Assembly (NCBI GenBank): GCA_035760645.1
Contig: DASTSO010000021.1
Location: forward strand, 1 to 64,000
Source: DASSTY01 sp035760645
GTDB lineage: Bacteria; Gemmatimonadota; Gemmatimonadetes; Gemmatimonadales; GWC2-71-9
Reading direction: 5' to 3'
Length of the DNA stretch: 64,000 nt
In this document: positions 1 to 8,508 of the stretch, piece after piece
Layout of the letters: each line of letters begins with the position of its first letter
How positions within the stretch are numbered: position 1 is the first letter of the stretch
Notes under the pieces: generated by a model
Database searches by the model: none
Told to the model about the DNA's origin: nothing
The model's input: only the letters and a program-made list of their open reading frames with translations
Translations under genes and position numbers: made by a program

Positions 1-81
1 CACGAGCACCAGCAGGGCGAGGACGCCCGCGAGGAGAACGAGGTAGCGCAGACCCGAGTGTGCGTGGAAGAGCGCGGTCAT
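1..81 (-). CDS. Membrane protein, N-terminal fragment (runs off the window)
   Basis: Only the first 27 codons are inside the window. They start at an ATG whose complement is at 79-81. The peptide begins MTALFHAHSGLRYLVLL and continues as a hydrophobic helix. A short amphipathic start with His-Ser-Gly-Leu-Arg-Tyr before a membrane helix recalls small four-helix cytochrome b-like membrane proteins, but one helix cannot settle this. It is divergent from the gene at 250 and shares the upstream gap with it. Confidence 0.5.
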   Translation of the reverse strand, partial: MTALFHAHSGLRYLVLLAGVLALLVLV

Positions 82-188
82 GGTGGGGCATCTCCGGTGG
101 AGGTGCGGGGCGGCTCGCTCAGGGATGCGGGATCCTAGCCCCGTGGACCGGGGATTACAACGGCCGATGAGCGCATCTGGTCGCGGCC

Positions 189-221
189 TTCACGCTCGTC
201 TCATGCGCGAGGGTGTAGCAT
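189..221 (+). promoter_or_regulatory. 11-bp direct-repeat promoter box (site H)
   Basis: TTCAC at 189 and CTCAT at 200 are exactly 11 bp apart, followed by TAGCAT at 216-221, 16 nt after the second half-site. It precedes the membrane protein at 250. It is one of eight sites in the window with the same geometry (see also 8434, 13475, 13542, 16200, 20069, 22953, 35934). Only two half-sites are recognisable. Confidence 0.55.
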
Positions 222-249
222 TGGCGGACACTCCATCCCGGAGGCACCG

Positions 250-633
250 ATGCGGATCGCCCTCGCCGTCCTGATGCTGCTGCACGGCCTCGCGCACCTG
301 CCCGGCGTCGTCGGCTCCTGGCGTCTCGCGCCGCTGGAAGGGATGCCCTACAAGACGACGCTCCTCGCGGGCCACGTCGACGTCGGCGACGCGGGGATGC
401 GCGTCATGGGGCTCGTCTGGCTGCTCACCGCGCTGGGTTTCGTGGCGAGCGCCGCCGGCGCGTTCGCCGACCGGTCGTGGTGGACCTCGGCCGCGGTCGC
501 ACTCGCGCTCGTCTCGCTCACGGTGAGCGCGCTGGAGTGGCCGGCGGCGCGGATCGGCGTCTTCGTGAATCTCGCGCTCCTGGCCGCGCTCCTGCTGGGC
601 GCGCGATTCGGCTGGCTGGGGTCGGCCGCGTGA
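250..633 (+). CDS. Small four-helix integral membrane protein
   Basis: This 127-residue protein is almost entirely hydrophobic, with four predicted membrane helices (about residues 1-20, 50-72, 78-95 and 100-122). The first loop is short and polar and contains His-Gly-Leu-Ala-His. No catalytic motif is visible and no function can be named. The ATG follows a GGAGGCACCG ribosome site. Its stop codon overlaps the GTG of the next gene (GTGA), so the two are translationally coupled. It lies behind an 11-bp-repeat promoter and so probably belongs to the stress regulon of this region. Confidence 0.7.
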   Translation: MRIALAVLMLLHGLAHLPGVVGSWRLAPLEGMPYKTTLLAGHVDVGDAGMRVMGLVWLLTALGFVASAAGAFADRSWWTSAAVALALVSLTVSALEWPAARIGVFVNLALLAALLLGARFGWLGSAA

Positions 634-1517
634 GGCGCGCGCTCGGCGCCGGCGCGATGCTCGCGGGTGCGCTCGCCGGGGCCGCCGTCACGGCGACGCT
701 CCGCGGGCGGCGGCGCTGGTCGCGCGAAAGCGAGCGCGCGGTGGAGCGGCTGCGGCGGGAGACGACCCGAGCCGCGGAGCCCGCGACGGACTCCGCGCCG
801 GAGCTCGCGTCGCCGCCGCGGACATTCGACGCCGCCGAGCTCGCCGGGCTGCCCGCGCCGGCCGCGCGCTTCTTCCGCTACGCGCTCACCCCCGGCCAGC
901 CGCTGTATCGCACCGCCCGTCTCGAGCACGCGGGCGAGTTCGCGCTCACGCCCGGCGCGTGGCGGCAGCTGCGCTCCGTGCAGCACGTCGCGCTCGCGCC
1001 GCCGGGCTTCGTCTGGGACGCGACGATCCGCTTCGCGCCCGGCGTGGTCGTGCGGGTGCGCGACGGCTACTCGCGCGGCGCCGCCTCGATGTACGGCGCG
1101 CTGCTGGGACTCGTGCCCGTCGTGGACCGGCGCGACACGCCGGGCCTCGCCGAAGGGGCGCTGCTGCGCTGGCTGGGCGAAGCCGCGGCGTATCCCACGG
1201 CTCTACTGCCGAGCGCGGGAGTGCGCTGGTCGCCGCTCGACGATCGGTCGGCCCGCGCGACGTTCGCCGACGCCGGGCTCACGGTGAGCATGGACGTGCA
1301 CTTCGCCGCCGAGGGCGGGATCGCGCGCATCGCCGCGCTGCGCCAGCGCGACGTGAACGGCCGCGGCGTGCCGACGCCGTTCGAGGGGCGGTGGGCCGAG
1401 TATCGGCGGATCGGCGGGATGATGCTCCCGACCCGCGGCGAGGCGACGTGGCTCCTGCCCGGCGGGCCTCACACCTTCTGGCGCGCACGCCTCGTGGAGG
1501 CCGTCTACGCCGGTTGA
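630..1517 (+). CDS. Conserved hypothetical protein, DUF6544/DUF6920-like
   Basis: The 295-residue product starts at a GTG overlapping the previous stop (GTGA). An N-terminal hydrophobic segment is followed by a soluble region with LPAPAARFFRYAL, then PPGFVWDATI, and a C-terminal stretch with PFEGRWAEYRRIGGMMLPTR. This order resembles proteins annotated as DUF6544/DUF6920, whose function is unknown. The likely topology is one membrane anchor with an extracytoplasmic beta-rich domain. Its 3' end overlaps the convergent gene at 1505 by 13 nt. It is coupled to the upstream membrane protein, so the two probably act together. Confidence 0.7.
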   Translation: MRRALGAGAMLAGALAGAAVTATLRGRRRWSRESERAVERLRRETTRAAEPATDSAPELASPPRTFDAAELAGLPAPAARFFRYALTPGQPLYRTARLEHAGEFALTPGAWRQLRSVQHVALAPPGFVWDATIRFAPGVVVRVRDGYSRGAASMYGALLGLVPVVDRRDTPGLAEGALLRWLGEAAAYPTALLPSAGVRWSPLDDRSARATFADAGLTVSMDVHFAAEGGIARIAALRQRDVNGRGVPTPFEGRWAEYRRIGGMMLPTRGEATWLLPGGPHTFWRARLVEAVYAG

Positions 1518-2230
1518 GTCCGCTCCGCCTCGCGGCGGACGAGGCCGAGCGAGGCGCGCCGGATGAGGCGGATGCCGGGCGACACGACCGCCCAGTAGCG
1601 GCGGAACCGCCGCCGGGCGGTCGGATCGGTCGTGCACACGCGCGTGCGCGTGACGAAGCGCGAGCGCGCCGGGCCCAACGGCTCGGCCTCGAGCGTCCAG
1701 ACGATCCGGGCGTAACCCGGCTCGGCGAACGCGGCGAACTCGTCGGGCGGTAGCCCGTGGAACGTCACCTCCGCCTCCCAGGGCCGGGTGTAGGCGCCCA
1801 TCACGAGCAGCCGGCCCGGCTCTTCCGTGAGGATCCGCCATCCCAGCGCGAGCGTCTCGTCGACGAGGCTCCGCGGGGGAGCGGCCGGCGGTGCGTGGCC
1901 GAGCAGACGGGCGGGCAGCGCGCGCGCGGCGAAGATCGCCCGCACGAGCGGGGCGCGGTTGATGTCCATCGCCCGCGCCGCGGCGTAGGTGGCGGCCGCC
2001 GGGGCGGCGACCTCGGTCGCATGCCGCTCGGCCACCTCGTAGCACGGCATGAAGCGGTCGAGCGGGTCCCCGGCGCCGGCCACCCGGATCCGCGTCGGCC
2101 GGCCGTAGCGCAGCCAGGCCGTCGCCGCGGTGCCCGCGTAGGCCAGCCCCGCGGTCGCGATGCCGCCGAGCAGCAGGCGGGTGGCCCGCGCGCGCCGATC
2201 GTGCGCGCGCCGCCGTTCTTGTCGTCGCAT
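1505..2230 (-). CDS. SRPBCC-like protein with N-terminal membrane anchor
   Basis: The 241-residue protein begins MRRQERRRAHDRRARATR, a strongly basic start, followed by a transmembrane helix. I chose this ATG because GGAGGAGACG lies directly upstream; a longer frame would start at 2254. The C-terminal part has the look of SRPBCC/START-type sequences: GWRILTEEPGRLLVMGAYTR, then PWEAEVTFHGL and a RFRRYWAVVSPGIRLIRR tail. No ligand or reaction can be assigned. It is the last gene of the leftward operon starting with the ABC ATPase at 8332. Confidence 0.7.
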   Translation of the reverse strand: MRRQERRRAHDRRARATRLLLGGIATAGLAYAGTAATAWLRYGRPTRIRVAGAGDPLDRFMPCYEVAERHATEVAAPAAATYAAARAMDINRAPLVRAIFAARALPARLLGHAPPAAPPRSLVDETLALGWRILTEEPGRLLVMGAYTRPWEAEVTFHGLPPDEFAAFAEPGYARIVWTLEAEPLGPARSRFVTRTRVCTTDPTARRRFRRYWAVVSPGIRLIRRASLGLVRREAERTQPA

Positions 2231-2275
2231 CGTCGTCTCCTCCTTCGCCGGCACCCCCGCCCGCTCCGTGCCCCG

Positions 2276-2788
2276 CTACCGCTGGCGCTTCACCTCCCAG
2301 CGGCCGCCGGTGGGGCGCGCCCCCGGGGCGCCGTAGGTGGTGAAGGTGCCGGTGATCCGGTCGCCCTGCAGTGCGCCGGTGAACACCGTCTCCAGCGTGC
2401 ACTCGCAGTCGGGGGCGCGATACGGCAGGAGCTCCCCGCGGATCTCCCCGCCGCTCACGCGGACGAAGCGGATCGTAAGCACCTCGGGCGCCGCCGGGTC
2501 GTCCCGCTGCTGCGGGTTCGCGCGCTCCGCGGGCCGCAGCGGGACGCCGGTGCTCCGCGGAATCATCAGGACGTCGCCCGCCGCCGTGTCGCTGCCGGCG
2601 GCGAGGGTGAAGACGATGCTGCCGCTCCGGCCGGTCTCGTCGCCGTGGTACTCGCCCTCCCAGCGCCCGGCGAGATCGGCGAGGGCCGCCGGGCTCGCCT
2701 GCACGGGCACGGGTGCCGGGGTCCGCGAGCAGCCGAGGAGCACGAGCAGCGCGGTGACGAGCAGCGTCGGAGCGATGTGTCGGCGCAT
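2276..2788 (-). CDS. Putative lipoprotein, beta-rich
   Basis: The 170-residue product starts MRRHIAPTLLVTALLVLLGC, a type II signal peptide with a lipobox (LLGC) that anchors it in the envelope. The mature part is Ala/Pro-rich at first. It then forms a compact domain with GRWEGEYHG, GSIVFTL, CECTLETVFTG and GDRITGTFTTY, a pattern of small beta-strand repeats typical of periplasmic lipocalin-like or META-like domains. It has two closely spaced Cys in the middle. GAGGGAGG precedes the ATG. It follows the nitroreductase by 11 nt in the same operon. Its function is unknown. Confidence 0.75.
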   Translation of the reverse strand: MRRHIAPTLLVTALLVLLGCSRTPAPVPVQASPAALADLAGRWEGEYHGDETGRSGSIVFTLAAGSDTAAGDVLMIPRSTGVPLRPAERANPQQRDDPAAPEVLTIRFVRVSGGEIRGELLPYRAPDCECTLETVFTGALQGDRITGTFTTYGAPGARPTGGRWEVKRQR

Positions 2789-2799
2789 GGTGTCCTCCC

Positions 2800-3825
2800 T
2801 CAGTCCAGAACGTCCTCGACGGGCCGTCGCGGGGTCGGCCGGCCCTCGGGCGCGAAGCCCAGGCGGAGCAGCAGCTGCGGCGCGCGGGGCGTGCCCAGCA
2901 ACGCGGCGAGCCGCGGGCGGAGCGTCGCGACTTCGATCGGCTGATTGAGGAACGACGCGCGCACGCCCGCGTCGCACGCGAGGAGCAGGACGCGGGCGAG
3001 GGCCCGGCCCGCGCGCAGCCAGTCGCGCCGCGTGTCCTCGGGCGTGGCGAGCACGGCGAGGGTGGGGGAGTCGAGGGTGAGGTCCCGGTCCTTCGCGGCC
3101 TGACCGTGGCCGAGATCGAACGTGCGCACCACGAGCGGCGCGAGCCGTGCCGTCAGCGCGCCGATCGCGAGCGCCTCGCCCGGAATACCGTCCGGGGCGG
3201 CCCGATCGCTCGGGCGCAGCCACTCGGCCAGCTCGTGCCGGAAGCCGGGATGCGCCATCTGGCGGCGATCCCCTTCCATGATCAGCTCGGCGAGCGCCGC
3301 CCGCTGCCCGGGCGCCTCGACGAACTCGAGGTGCCCGCCGGCCGCTTCGGCCGCGGCGGCGAGGCGAGCCAGGAGCGCGGACGGCAGCGGGCGCGGTTCG
3401 AACGGCCGGCGCCAGGTGTGGCGGTGCGCCATCCCGGCGAAGAGCGCGTCGTCCTCCGGCGCGCTCGCGTGGGCGTCGCCGAGGCGGAGACGGGCGAGCA
3501 GCCCGGGCTCGTCTGCGCTCGGGCAGAGCTCGACGACGGGCGTCGCCCCGAAGTAGCGCGCCGCCACGCAGAGATGCTCCAGGGCGGCGCCGCAGCTGAT
3601 GACGAGCTCGCGGTCGTGCGGGTCGACGTGCGGCAGTCGGCGCGCCGGATCGGCGCGCAGCTCCAGCGAGTCGCCCGTGACGCGGAAGCGCCAGGGCTGC
3701 GTGTTGTGGCTGGAGGGCGCGAGCACCGCATGGCGCACGAGCGCGCGCAGCCGCTCGCCGGTCGAGCCCGCGGCCGGGAGCCGCTCTGCCTGGGTCATCC
3801 ATTCCTCGAGCCATGTTTCGGGCAT
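2800..3825 (-). CDS. Acg-family nitroreductase-like FMN protein
   Basis: The 341-residue protein carries RHAVLAPSSHNTQPWRFRV near residue 31, the hallmark of the nitroreductase fold of the Acg/Rv2032 type. The length fits that family, which is a duplicated or fused nitroreductase domain that can sequester flavin and is induced in mycobacterial dormancy. HRHTWRRPF and FLNQPIEVATLRPRLAALLG are further family signatures. The role in this organism is unknown; flavin storage or redox stress is inferred. It lies 60 nt downstream of the HlyD gene in an operon driven by an 11-bp-repeat promoter, which supports a stress or low-oxygen role. Confidence 0.85.
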   Translation of the reverse strand: MPETWLEEWMTQAERLPAAGSTGERLRALVRHAVLAPSSHNTQPWRFRVTGDSLELRADPARRLPHVDPHDRELVISCGAALEHLCVAARYFGATPVVELCPSADEPGLLARLRLGDAHASAPEDDALFAGMAHRHTWRRPFEPRPLPSALLARLAAAAEAAGGHLEFVEAPGQRAALAELIMEGDRRQMAHPGFRHELAEWLRPSDRAAPDGIPGEALAIGALTARLAPLVVRTFDLGHGQAAKDRDLTLDSPTLAVLATPEDTRRDWLRAGRALARVLLLACDAGVRASFLNQPIEVATLRPRLAALLGTPRAPQLLLRLGFAPEGRPTPRRPVEDVLD

Positions 3826-3885
3826 CGGAAGCCTCCCGGGGACCCGACGATCCCCTCGCGAAGGGTCACGGCGTCGCGGCCGCCG

Positions 3886-5229
3886 TCAGCGCGGCGCGAC
3901 GCGCACGCCCGCGTGGACCTGCTCACCCGGATAGGCCACCACCCGGTCACCGGGCCGGAGCCCCTGCAGCACTGCGACGAGCGCGTCGGTGCGCTCCCCC
4001 ACCCGGATCGGGACCAGCCGGGCGCGGCCGTCCTCGAAGCGGTAGACCGCCCAGCCGTCGCCGTGCCGGAACGGGGCGCTGGCCGGCACCGTGAGCACGT
4101 CGGGGGCGGCCCAGACGAGGATGCTCGCCTCGACCCGGTAGCCGTCGCCGAGGCCGGCGCGGCGGGCATAGGGATCGTCGAGGTCGACGAGCACGTTCAC
4201 CCGCTGCTCCTCCACGCCGAGCGCGGAGAGCTTGGTGAAGGCGGTGGGCTCGACGCGCCGCACGTGGCCGTGCAGCGTGTCGGCGCCGCCCCAGCGCTCG
4301 AGGCGCACCGGCGCCCCGGGCCGGACGCGCGCGGCATCGGGGGTGAGGAGGTCGACGACGACCTCGAGCGCGCGCGGGTCGCCGATCGCGACCACCGGCT
4401 GGCCCGGCTGCACCGGTCCCTCGCTCTCGCGCGGCACGGCGAGCACCACGCCGTCGGTCGGTGCGCGCAGCACGATCTCGCCCGCGCCGGCGGGCCCGCG
4501 CCCCAGCAGGCGCGCCAGGCTGGCGCGCTGCATCGCGAGCTGCGCCTCGGCCACGGTGACGCCCGAGCGCGCCGCGGCGAGCTCCTCGCCCCGCGCGCGC
4601 GCCAGCACCTCCGCCTGCTCGAGCGCCTGCGCCGCGGTGGCCCCGGCGGCCGCCAGGTGCCGCTGCCGCTCGGCGTCGCGCGCCGCGAGGGCATAGGCGT
4701 CCTGTGCGCGGCGCACCGCCGTGTGCGCCTGCGCGACCGCTGCCGCGGCCGCCGCCACGCGCGCCTCCGCCTCGGCCCGGGAACGCGCATCGAGCAGCGG
4801 GGCCGCGAGCGGCACGATGCGGGCGAGCGCGTCGCCCTGGCGCACGGAATCCCCGGCGCGCGCCGTGATGCGCAGCAGCGTGCCCGCCACCGGCGCCGCC
4901 ACCTCGAAGCGGTCGCGCAGCCGCGTCCGGCCGTCCTCCGAGACCGTGACCTCCAGCGGCCCGCGCGCGACGCGCACGAGGTCCACCGGCACCGGCTGGG
5001 GGAGGAGCGCCCACACCAGCGCGGCGACGATGCCGAGCCCGAGGAGCGCGAGCGCCCAGCGCCCCCAGCGGCGTCCCTGCCGTCGCGTCGCGGGCACCCG
5101 GCGCGCGAGCGGCGGGCCGGCCGCGGGCGCGCCGGCTGCGGGCGTGCTCGCCGGCGGCTCGCGCGTGGGCGGCTCCCGCGCGGGTGACTCGTGCACGGGC
5201 ATCAGGGGAGTGAGCAGGGGAGACGACAT
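3886..5229 (-). CDS. HlyD/MacA-type periplasmic adaptor of an ABC exporter
   Basis: The 447-residue protein has a Pro-rich cytoplasmic start, one membrane helix (about residues 52-72) and then the membrane-fusion-protein order. That order is a barrel strand VAPVAGTLLRITARAGDSVRQ, a long Ala-rich alpha-helical hairpin (about 130-240), the returning lipoyl half APTDGVVLAVPRE, and a C-terminal beta-barrel ending in LRPGDRVVAYPGEQV. The start is the ATG at 5229 after a GAGGTG site. The ABC permease stops 9 nt upstream and the ATPase precedes it, so all three form one export machine. The outer-membrane channel is not in the window and the substrate is unknown. Confidence 0.87.
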   Translation of the reverse strand: MSSPLLTPLMPVHESPAREPPTREPPASTPAAGAPAAGPPLARRVPATRRQGRRWGRWALALLGLGIVAALVWALLPQPVPVDLVRVARGPLEVTVSEDGRTRLRDRFEVAAPVAGTLLRITARAGDSVRQGDALARIVPLAAPLLDARSRAEAEARVAAAAAAVAQAHTAVRRAQDAYALAARDAERQRHLAAAGATAAQALEQAEVLARARGEELAAARSGVTVAEAQLAMQRASLARLLGRGPAGAGEIVLRAPTDGVVLAVPRESEGPVQPGQPVVAIGDPRALEVVVDLLTPDAARVRPGAPVRLERWGGADTLHGHVRRVEPTAFTKLSALGVEEQRVNVLVDLDDPYARRAGLGDGYRVEASILVWAAPDVLTVPASAPFRHGDGWAVYRFEDGRARLVPIRVGERTDALVAVLQGLRPGDRVVAYPGEQVHAGVRVAPR

Positions 5230-5237
5230 GGGACACC

Positions 5238-7601
5238 TCACTCTCTGGTCTTCAGCACGCCGATCAGGTCCAGCCGGTCGAGGTGCCGCCGGACGAGCAG
5301 CGCGCTGAGCGTGCCCGCCACGAGCACGACGATCGTGGCGAAGGCATAGGACGCCGGCCCGATCACGACCGGCCAGCGGTAGCGCTCGGGGTCGATCGAG
5401 GACGTCACGAGCCAGGTGAGCCAGTGGCCGAGCACCATGCCCGGCAGGATGGCCAGCAGGACCTGCATCCCGAGCTCGCCGAGGAGGATCTGCGAGACCT
5501 CCGCCCGCGAGAAGCCGAGAACGCGCAGCGTGGCGAGCTCGCGGCTGCGCATCGACACCGCGATGCGCGCATTGTTGTAGACGACGCCCACGGTGATCGC
5601 GGCGGCGAAGCAGGTGATCACGACCATCCGCACCATCTGGGCCTCCGCCATCTGCCGCTCGATGTGGCGGCGCTCCGCCGCCTGGCTGGTCACGCTCGCC
5701 ACGCGGGGCAGGAGTCCGAGGCGGCGGCGCACGTCCGGCTCCCGCGCGGGCTCGATCCGCAGCTGCGCGCCGCTGATGGTCGGATCCTCCTGCAGGAGCC
5801 GGTTGAGGGCGGCGAGGCGGAGGTGCCCCTGCAGCCCGAACATCTCGTCCACGAGGCCGGTGACCGGCAGCCGGACCTGGCGCCGCTCGCCCTCCAGCAC
5901 GCGCACCGCCACCGAGTCGCCGGGGGCGACGCGGAGGATCTCGGCGAGCTTCGTCGTGAGGACGACGCCGTCGGTTTCGAGCGGGACCACGCGTCCGCGC
6001 TGATCGAGCACCCGCCGCAGCTCGGCGCCCTCGGCGTAGCCCAGGAGGACCACGTCGCGGTGGCGTGCGTCGGCGGCCATCCGCACCGGCACCGAGCGCA
6101 TCCCCTCGACCCGGAGCACCCCGGGCAGGTGCGCGAGCTCGCGCGCCGCGCGCTCGGGGAGCGGATCGGTGAAGGCGACGTCCAGCTGCTCGCGCGCGGC
6201 GACGCCGAACTGCAGGTCGAGCAGATAGCTCACCGAGTCCTCGGCGAAGCGGCCGAGGACGACCGTGCCGGTCGCGATCGCGATGGCGAAGATGGAGAGC
6301 ACGGTGCGCAGCGGGCGCCGCTCCAGCTCGCGGATCACCATCCGCCAGGCCTGCGGCACGAGGCGCTGCAGGCCGAGCCGCTCGACCAGGAGCGGGCGGT
6401 AGACGGCCGGCGCGGGCGGCTGCATCGCCTCGGCGGGCGGGAGGCGCACGACGCGCCACGCACTCGCCAGGGCCCCGACCGCCGCGGCCGCGAGGCTCGC
6501 GAGCGCGCTCACGGCCACGATCCCCGGCTGCAGGCGGTAGGCGAGCACCGGGAGATGGAAGATCTCGCCGTAGAGGCCGGTGAGCGCGCGCCCGAACCAG
6601 ACGCCGAGCGCGACGCCCAGCGCGGTGCCGAGGAGGACGACGACGGAGACGAAGGCGAGGTAGTGCAGGCCGATCTCGAGGTCGGCGTAGCCCACCGCCT
6701 TGAGCGTGGCGATCTGGCCGCGCTGGAGCTGCACCAGGCGGCCGAGGACGACGTTCAGCAGGAAGGCCGAGACGGTGAGGAAGATGAGCGGCGTCGAGGT
6801 GGCGAAGCTGCGCAGCTGCTCGAGCTCGCCGCTCAGCGCGTAGTCGGAGAGCTGCCGGCTCCGGTCCACCGCGCCGAGGCTGCCGTAGGGCTCGAGCACC
6901 CGGTCGAGCGCGGCGATGACCGCGGCGCCCGAGGCGTCGGGCGCGAGCCGCACGACGACGTCGTTGAAGGCGCCCTCCATGTCGAGCGCGGGCGCGATGG
7001 CGGCGCGCTCCATCCAGAGGACCGCCGCGCGCTCCTCGTCGAAGGTGAGGCTGCCCGGCTGGATCGGGTAGATGAACTCGGGCGCGTTGGCGAGCCCGAC
7101 GATCCGGAGCACGTGGCGCACGCCCTTGATCACGACCGGCAGCGTGTCGCCGGGCCCCAGCCCGTGGCGCTCGGCGAAGCTGCGCAGCAGGAGCGCCTCG
7201 CCCGGGCGGCCGGCCTCGGGGAGGCGGCCGCGCTCGAGCCGCAGGTCGTTGAGCGGCGCGACGCCGTCGGGCGGCAGGGTGACGAGCGTCGCCACGGGGG
7301 GCTGCGGGTCGCCCTCGAAGGGGATGCGCACGTAGTCGACGACGCGCGTGTAGACCCGGGCCACGCCGGGCAGCGCCTCGAGGCGGGGCGCCACCGCGTC
7401 GGGGGCGCGGCGCAGGTGCGCGAAGACGTCGCCGAAGCGGTAGTGTGCGTAGTAGGTCGCGCGCGAGCGCTCGAGCGAGGCGTACGTGCTGCGCATCCCG
7501 ACGAACGCCGTGATGCCGCACGCCACGACGAGCGCGACCGTGAGGACCTGGCCCTTCATCTGCCAGAGGTCGCGCAGGAGCTTGCGCTCGAGGGCCCTCA
7601 C
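5238..7601 (-). CDS. ABC exporter permease with two FtsX domains
   Basis: The 787-residue membrane protein has an N-terminal helix, a periplasmic MacB-like domain (about 45-270), three helices, a second anchor near 430, a second periplasmic domain and three C-terminal helices. This is the duplicated FtsX layout of large ABC permeases such as DevC/YknZ-like relatives. Both core repeats contain the conserved loop ATLKAVGYAD and ATLRVLGFSR. I chose the GTG that overlaps the ATPase stop as GTGA; another GTG lies one codon upstream. It acts with the ATPase at 7598 and the adaptor at 3886. Confidence 0.87.
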   Translation of the reverse strand: MRALERKLLRDLWQMKGQVLTVALVVACGITAFVGMRSTYASLERSRATYYAHYRFGDVFAHLRRAPDAVAPRLEALPGVARVYTRVVDYVRIPFEGDPQPPVATLVTLPPDGVAPLNDLRLERGRLPEAGRPGEALLLRSFAERHGLGPGDTLPVVIKGVRHVLRIVGLANAPEFIYPIQPGSLTFDEERAAVLWMERAAIAPALDMEGAFNDVVVRLAPDASGAAVIAALDRVLEPYGSLGAVDRSRQLSDYALSGELEQLRSFATSTPLIFLTVSAFLLNVVLGRLVQLQRGQIATLKAVGYADLEIGLHYLAFVSVVVLLGTALGVALGVWFGRALTGLYGEIFHLPVLAYRLQPGIVAVSALASLAAAAVGALASAWRVVRLPPAEAMQPPAPAVYRPLLVERLGLQRLVPQAWRMVIRELERRPLRTVLSIFAIAIATGTVVLGRFAEDSVSYLLDLQFGVAAREQLDVAFTDPLPERAARELAHLPGVLRVEGMRSVPVRMAADARHRDVVLLGYAEGAELRRVLDQRGRVVPLETDGVVLTTKLAEILRVAPGDSVAVRVLEGERRQVRLPVTGLVDEMFGLQGHLRLAALNRLLQEDPTISGAQLRIEPAREPDVRRRLGLLPRVASVTSQAAERRHIERQMAEAQMVRMVVITCFAAAITVGVVYNNARIAVSMRSRELATLRVLGFSRAEVSQILLGELGMQVLLAILPGMVLGHWLTWLVTSSIDPERYRWPVVIGPASYAFATIVVLVAGTLSALLVRRHLDRLDLIGVLKTRE

Positions 7602-8332
7602 CACGCGATTTCCTCCGCGCGCACCGGGCGCGCGTTGCGCTCCTCGCGGGCGATCCGTCCGTCGGCCAGCGTGACGACGCGGTCGGCGAGCCGCGCGATC
7701 GGCGCGTTGTGGGTGATGACCGCCGTGGTGGTGCCGAGCTCGTGGTTCACGCGCTCGAGCGTGGCGAGCACGAGGCGGCCGGTCTGGAAGTCGAGCGCGC
7801 CGGTCGGCTCGTCGCACAGCAGCAGCGCGGGGTTCTTCGCCACCGCCCGCGCGATGGCGACGCGCTGCTGCTCGCCGCCCGAGAGCTGGGCGGGGAAGTG
7901 GTCGAGCCGGTCGCCGAGGCCGACGAGGGCGAGCACGTCCTCGGCGGCGAAGGGCCGCGGGACGATGTCGGTTACGAGCGCGACGTTCTCGCGCGCGGTG
8001 AGGCTCGGGATCAGGTTGTAGAACTGGAAGACGAACCCGACGTGCTCGCGGCGGTACTGGGTGAGCGTGCGCTCGTCGGCGCCGCTCAGGTCCACCTCGC
8101 CGTAGCGCACCGTGCCCGCGGTGGGGACGTCGAGGCCGCCGAGGATGTTGAGGAGGGTGGACTTGCCGCTGCCCGAGGGGCCGAGGAGGACGAGCAGCTC
8201 GCCGCGCCGGAGCTCGAAGTCCACGCCCCGCAGCGCGTGCACGTCCACCTCGCCCATCCGGTAGATCTTCGTCAGGGCGCGCGCCGACAGCACCGCCGGC
8301 GGGTCGCGGGCGAGGGCCGGCGCGGCGCTCAT
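7598..8332 (-). CDS. ABC exporter ATPase, MacB/LolD type
   Basis: The 244-residue ATPase has Walker A GPSGSGKST, Q-loop FQFYNLIPSLTARENV, signature LSGGEQQRVAIARA, Walker B LLLCDEPTGALD and an H-loop THN, in the order of the MacB/LolD exporter class. It energises the FtsX permease encoded downstream (overlap GTGA). I preferred the ATG at 8332 because its first bases overlap the stop of a 13-codon leader frame that has the only good ribosome site. A GTG at 8368 in frame with the gene is an alternative giving 256 residues. It is the first structural gene of a six-gene operon behind the promoter box at 8434-8476. Confidence 0.87.
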   Translation of the reverse strand: MSAAPALARDPPAVLSARALTKIYRMGEVDVHALRGVDFELRRGELLVLLGPSGSGKSTLLNILGGLDVPTAGTVRYGEVDLSGADERTLTQYRREHVGFVFQFYNLIPSLTARENVALVTDIVPRPFAAEDVLALVGLGDRLDHFPAQLSGGEQQRVAIARAVAKNPALLLCDEPTGALDFQTGRLVLATLERVNHELGTTTAVITHNAPIARLADRVVTLADGRIAREERNARPVRAEEIAW

Positions 8333-8370
8333 GGCGTCCGGGGGTGGAAGGTGACGACGGCGTGCCACAT
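8329..8370 (-). CDS. Possible 13-codon leader peptide of the ABC operon
   Basis: An ATG at 8370 lies 8 nt behind AAAAGGGG and opens a frame reading MWHAVVTFHPRTP. Its TGA overlaps the ATG of the ATPase gene (ATGA). A short coupled leader would explain why the ATPase ATG itself has no ribosome site. It could also simply be chance in a GTG-started longer ATPase. Confidence 0.35.
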   Translation of the reverse strand: MWHAVVTFHPRTP

Positions 8371-8433
8371 TGGACGTTCCCCTTTTCAGGCCCCCCGCCG
8401 CGCGGGGCCGCAGCGTGCCGGGGCCTACCCGTC

Positions 8434-8476
8434 ACGCTACACGACGGGGTGGAAACCGGTGTGAGGGGCGGGTGAG
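8434..8476 (-). promoter_or_regulatory. 11-bp direct-repeat promoter box (site D)
   Basis: Read on the minus strand, CTCAC starts at 8476 and again at 8465, with a weaker TTCCA at 8454. All are 11 bp apart. TAGCGT follows at 8439-8434, 15 nt after the last half-site. It drives the ABC exporter/nitroreductase operon and also lies in the divergent gap before the glycosyltransferase gene at 8509. Confidence 0.7.
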
Positions 8477-8508
8477 GGTTTCTTCACCGACGCCCCGGGA
8501 GGAGAGCG

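Noticed and set aside
3886..8435. Very long open frames on both strands across the ABC operon
   Set aside because: High GC makes long antisense and out-of-frame stretches; only the frames with domain motifs and coupled starts are kept.
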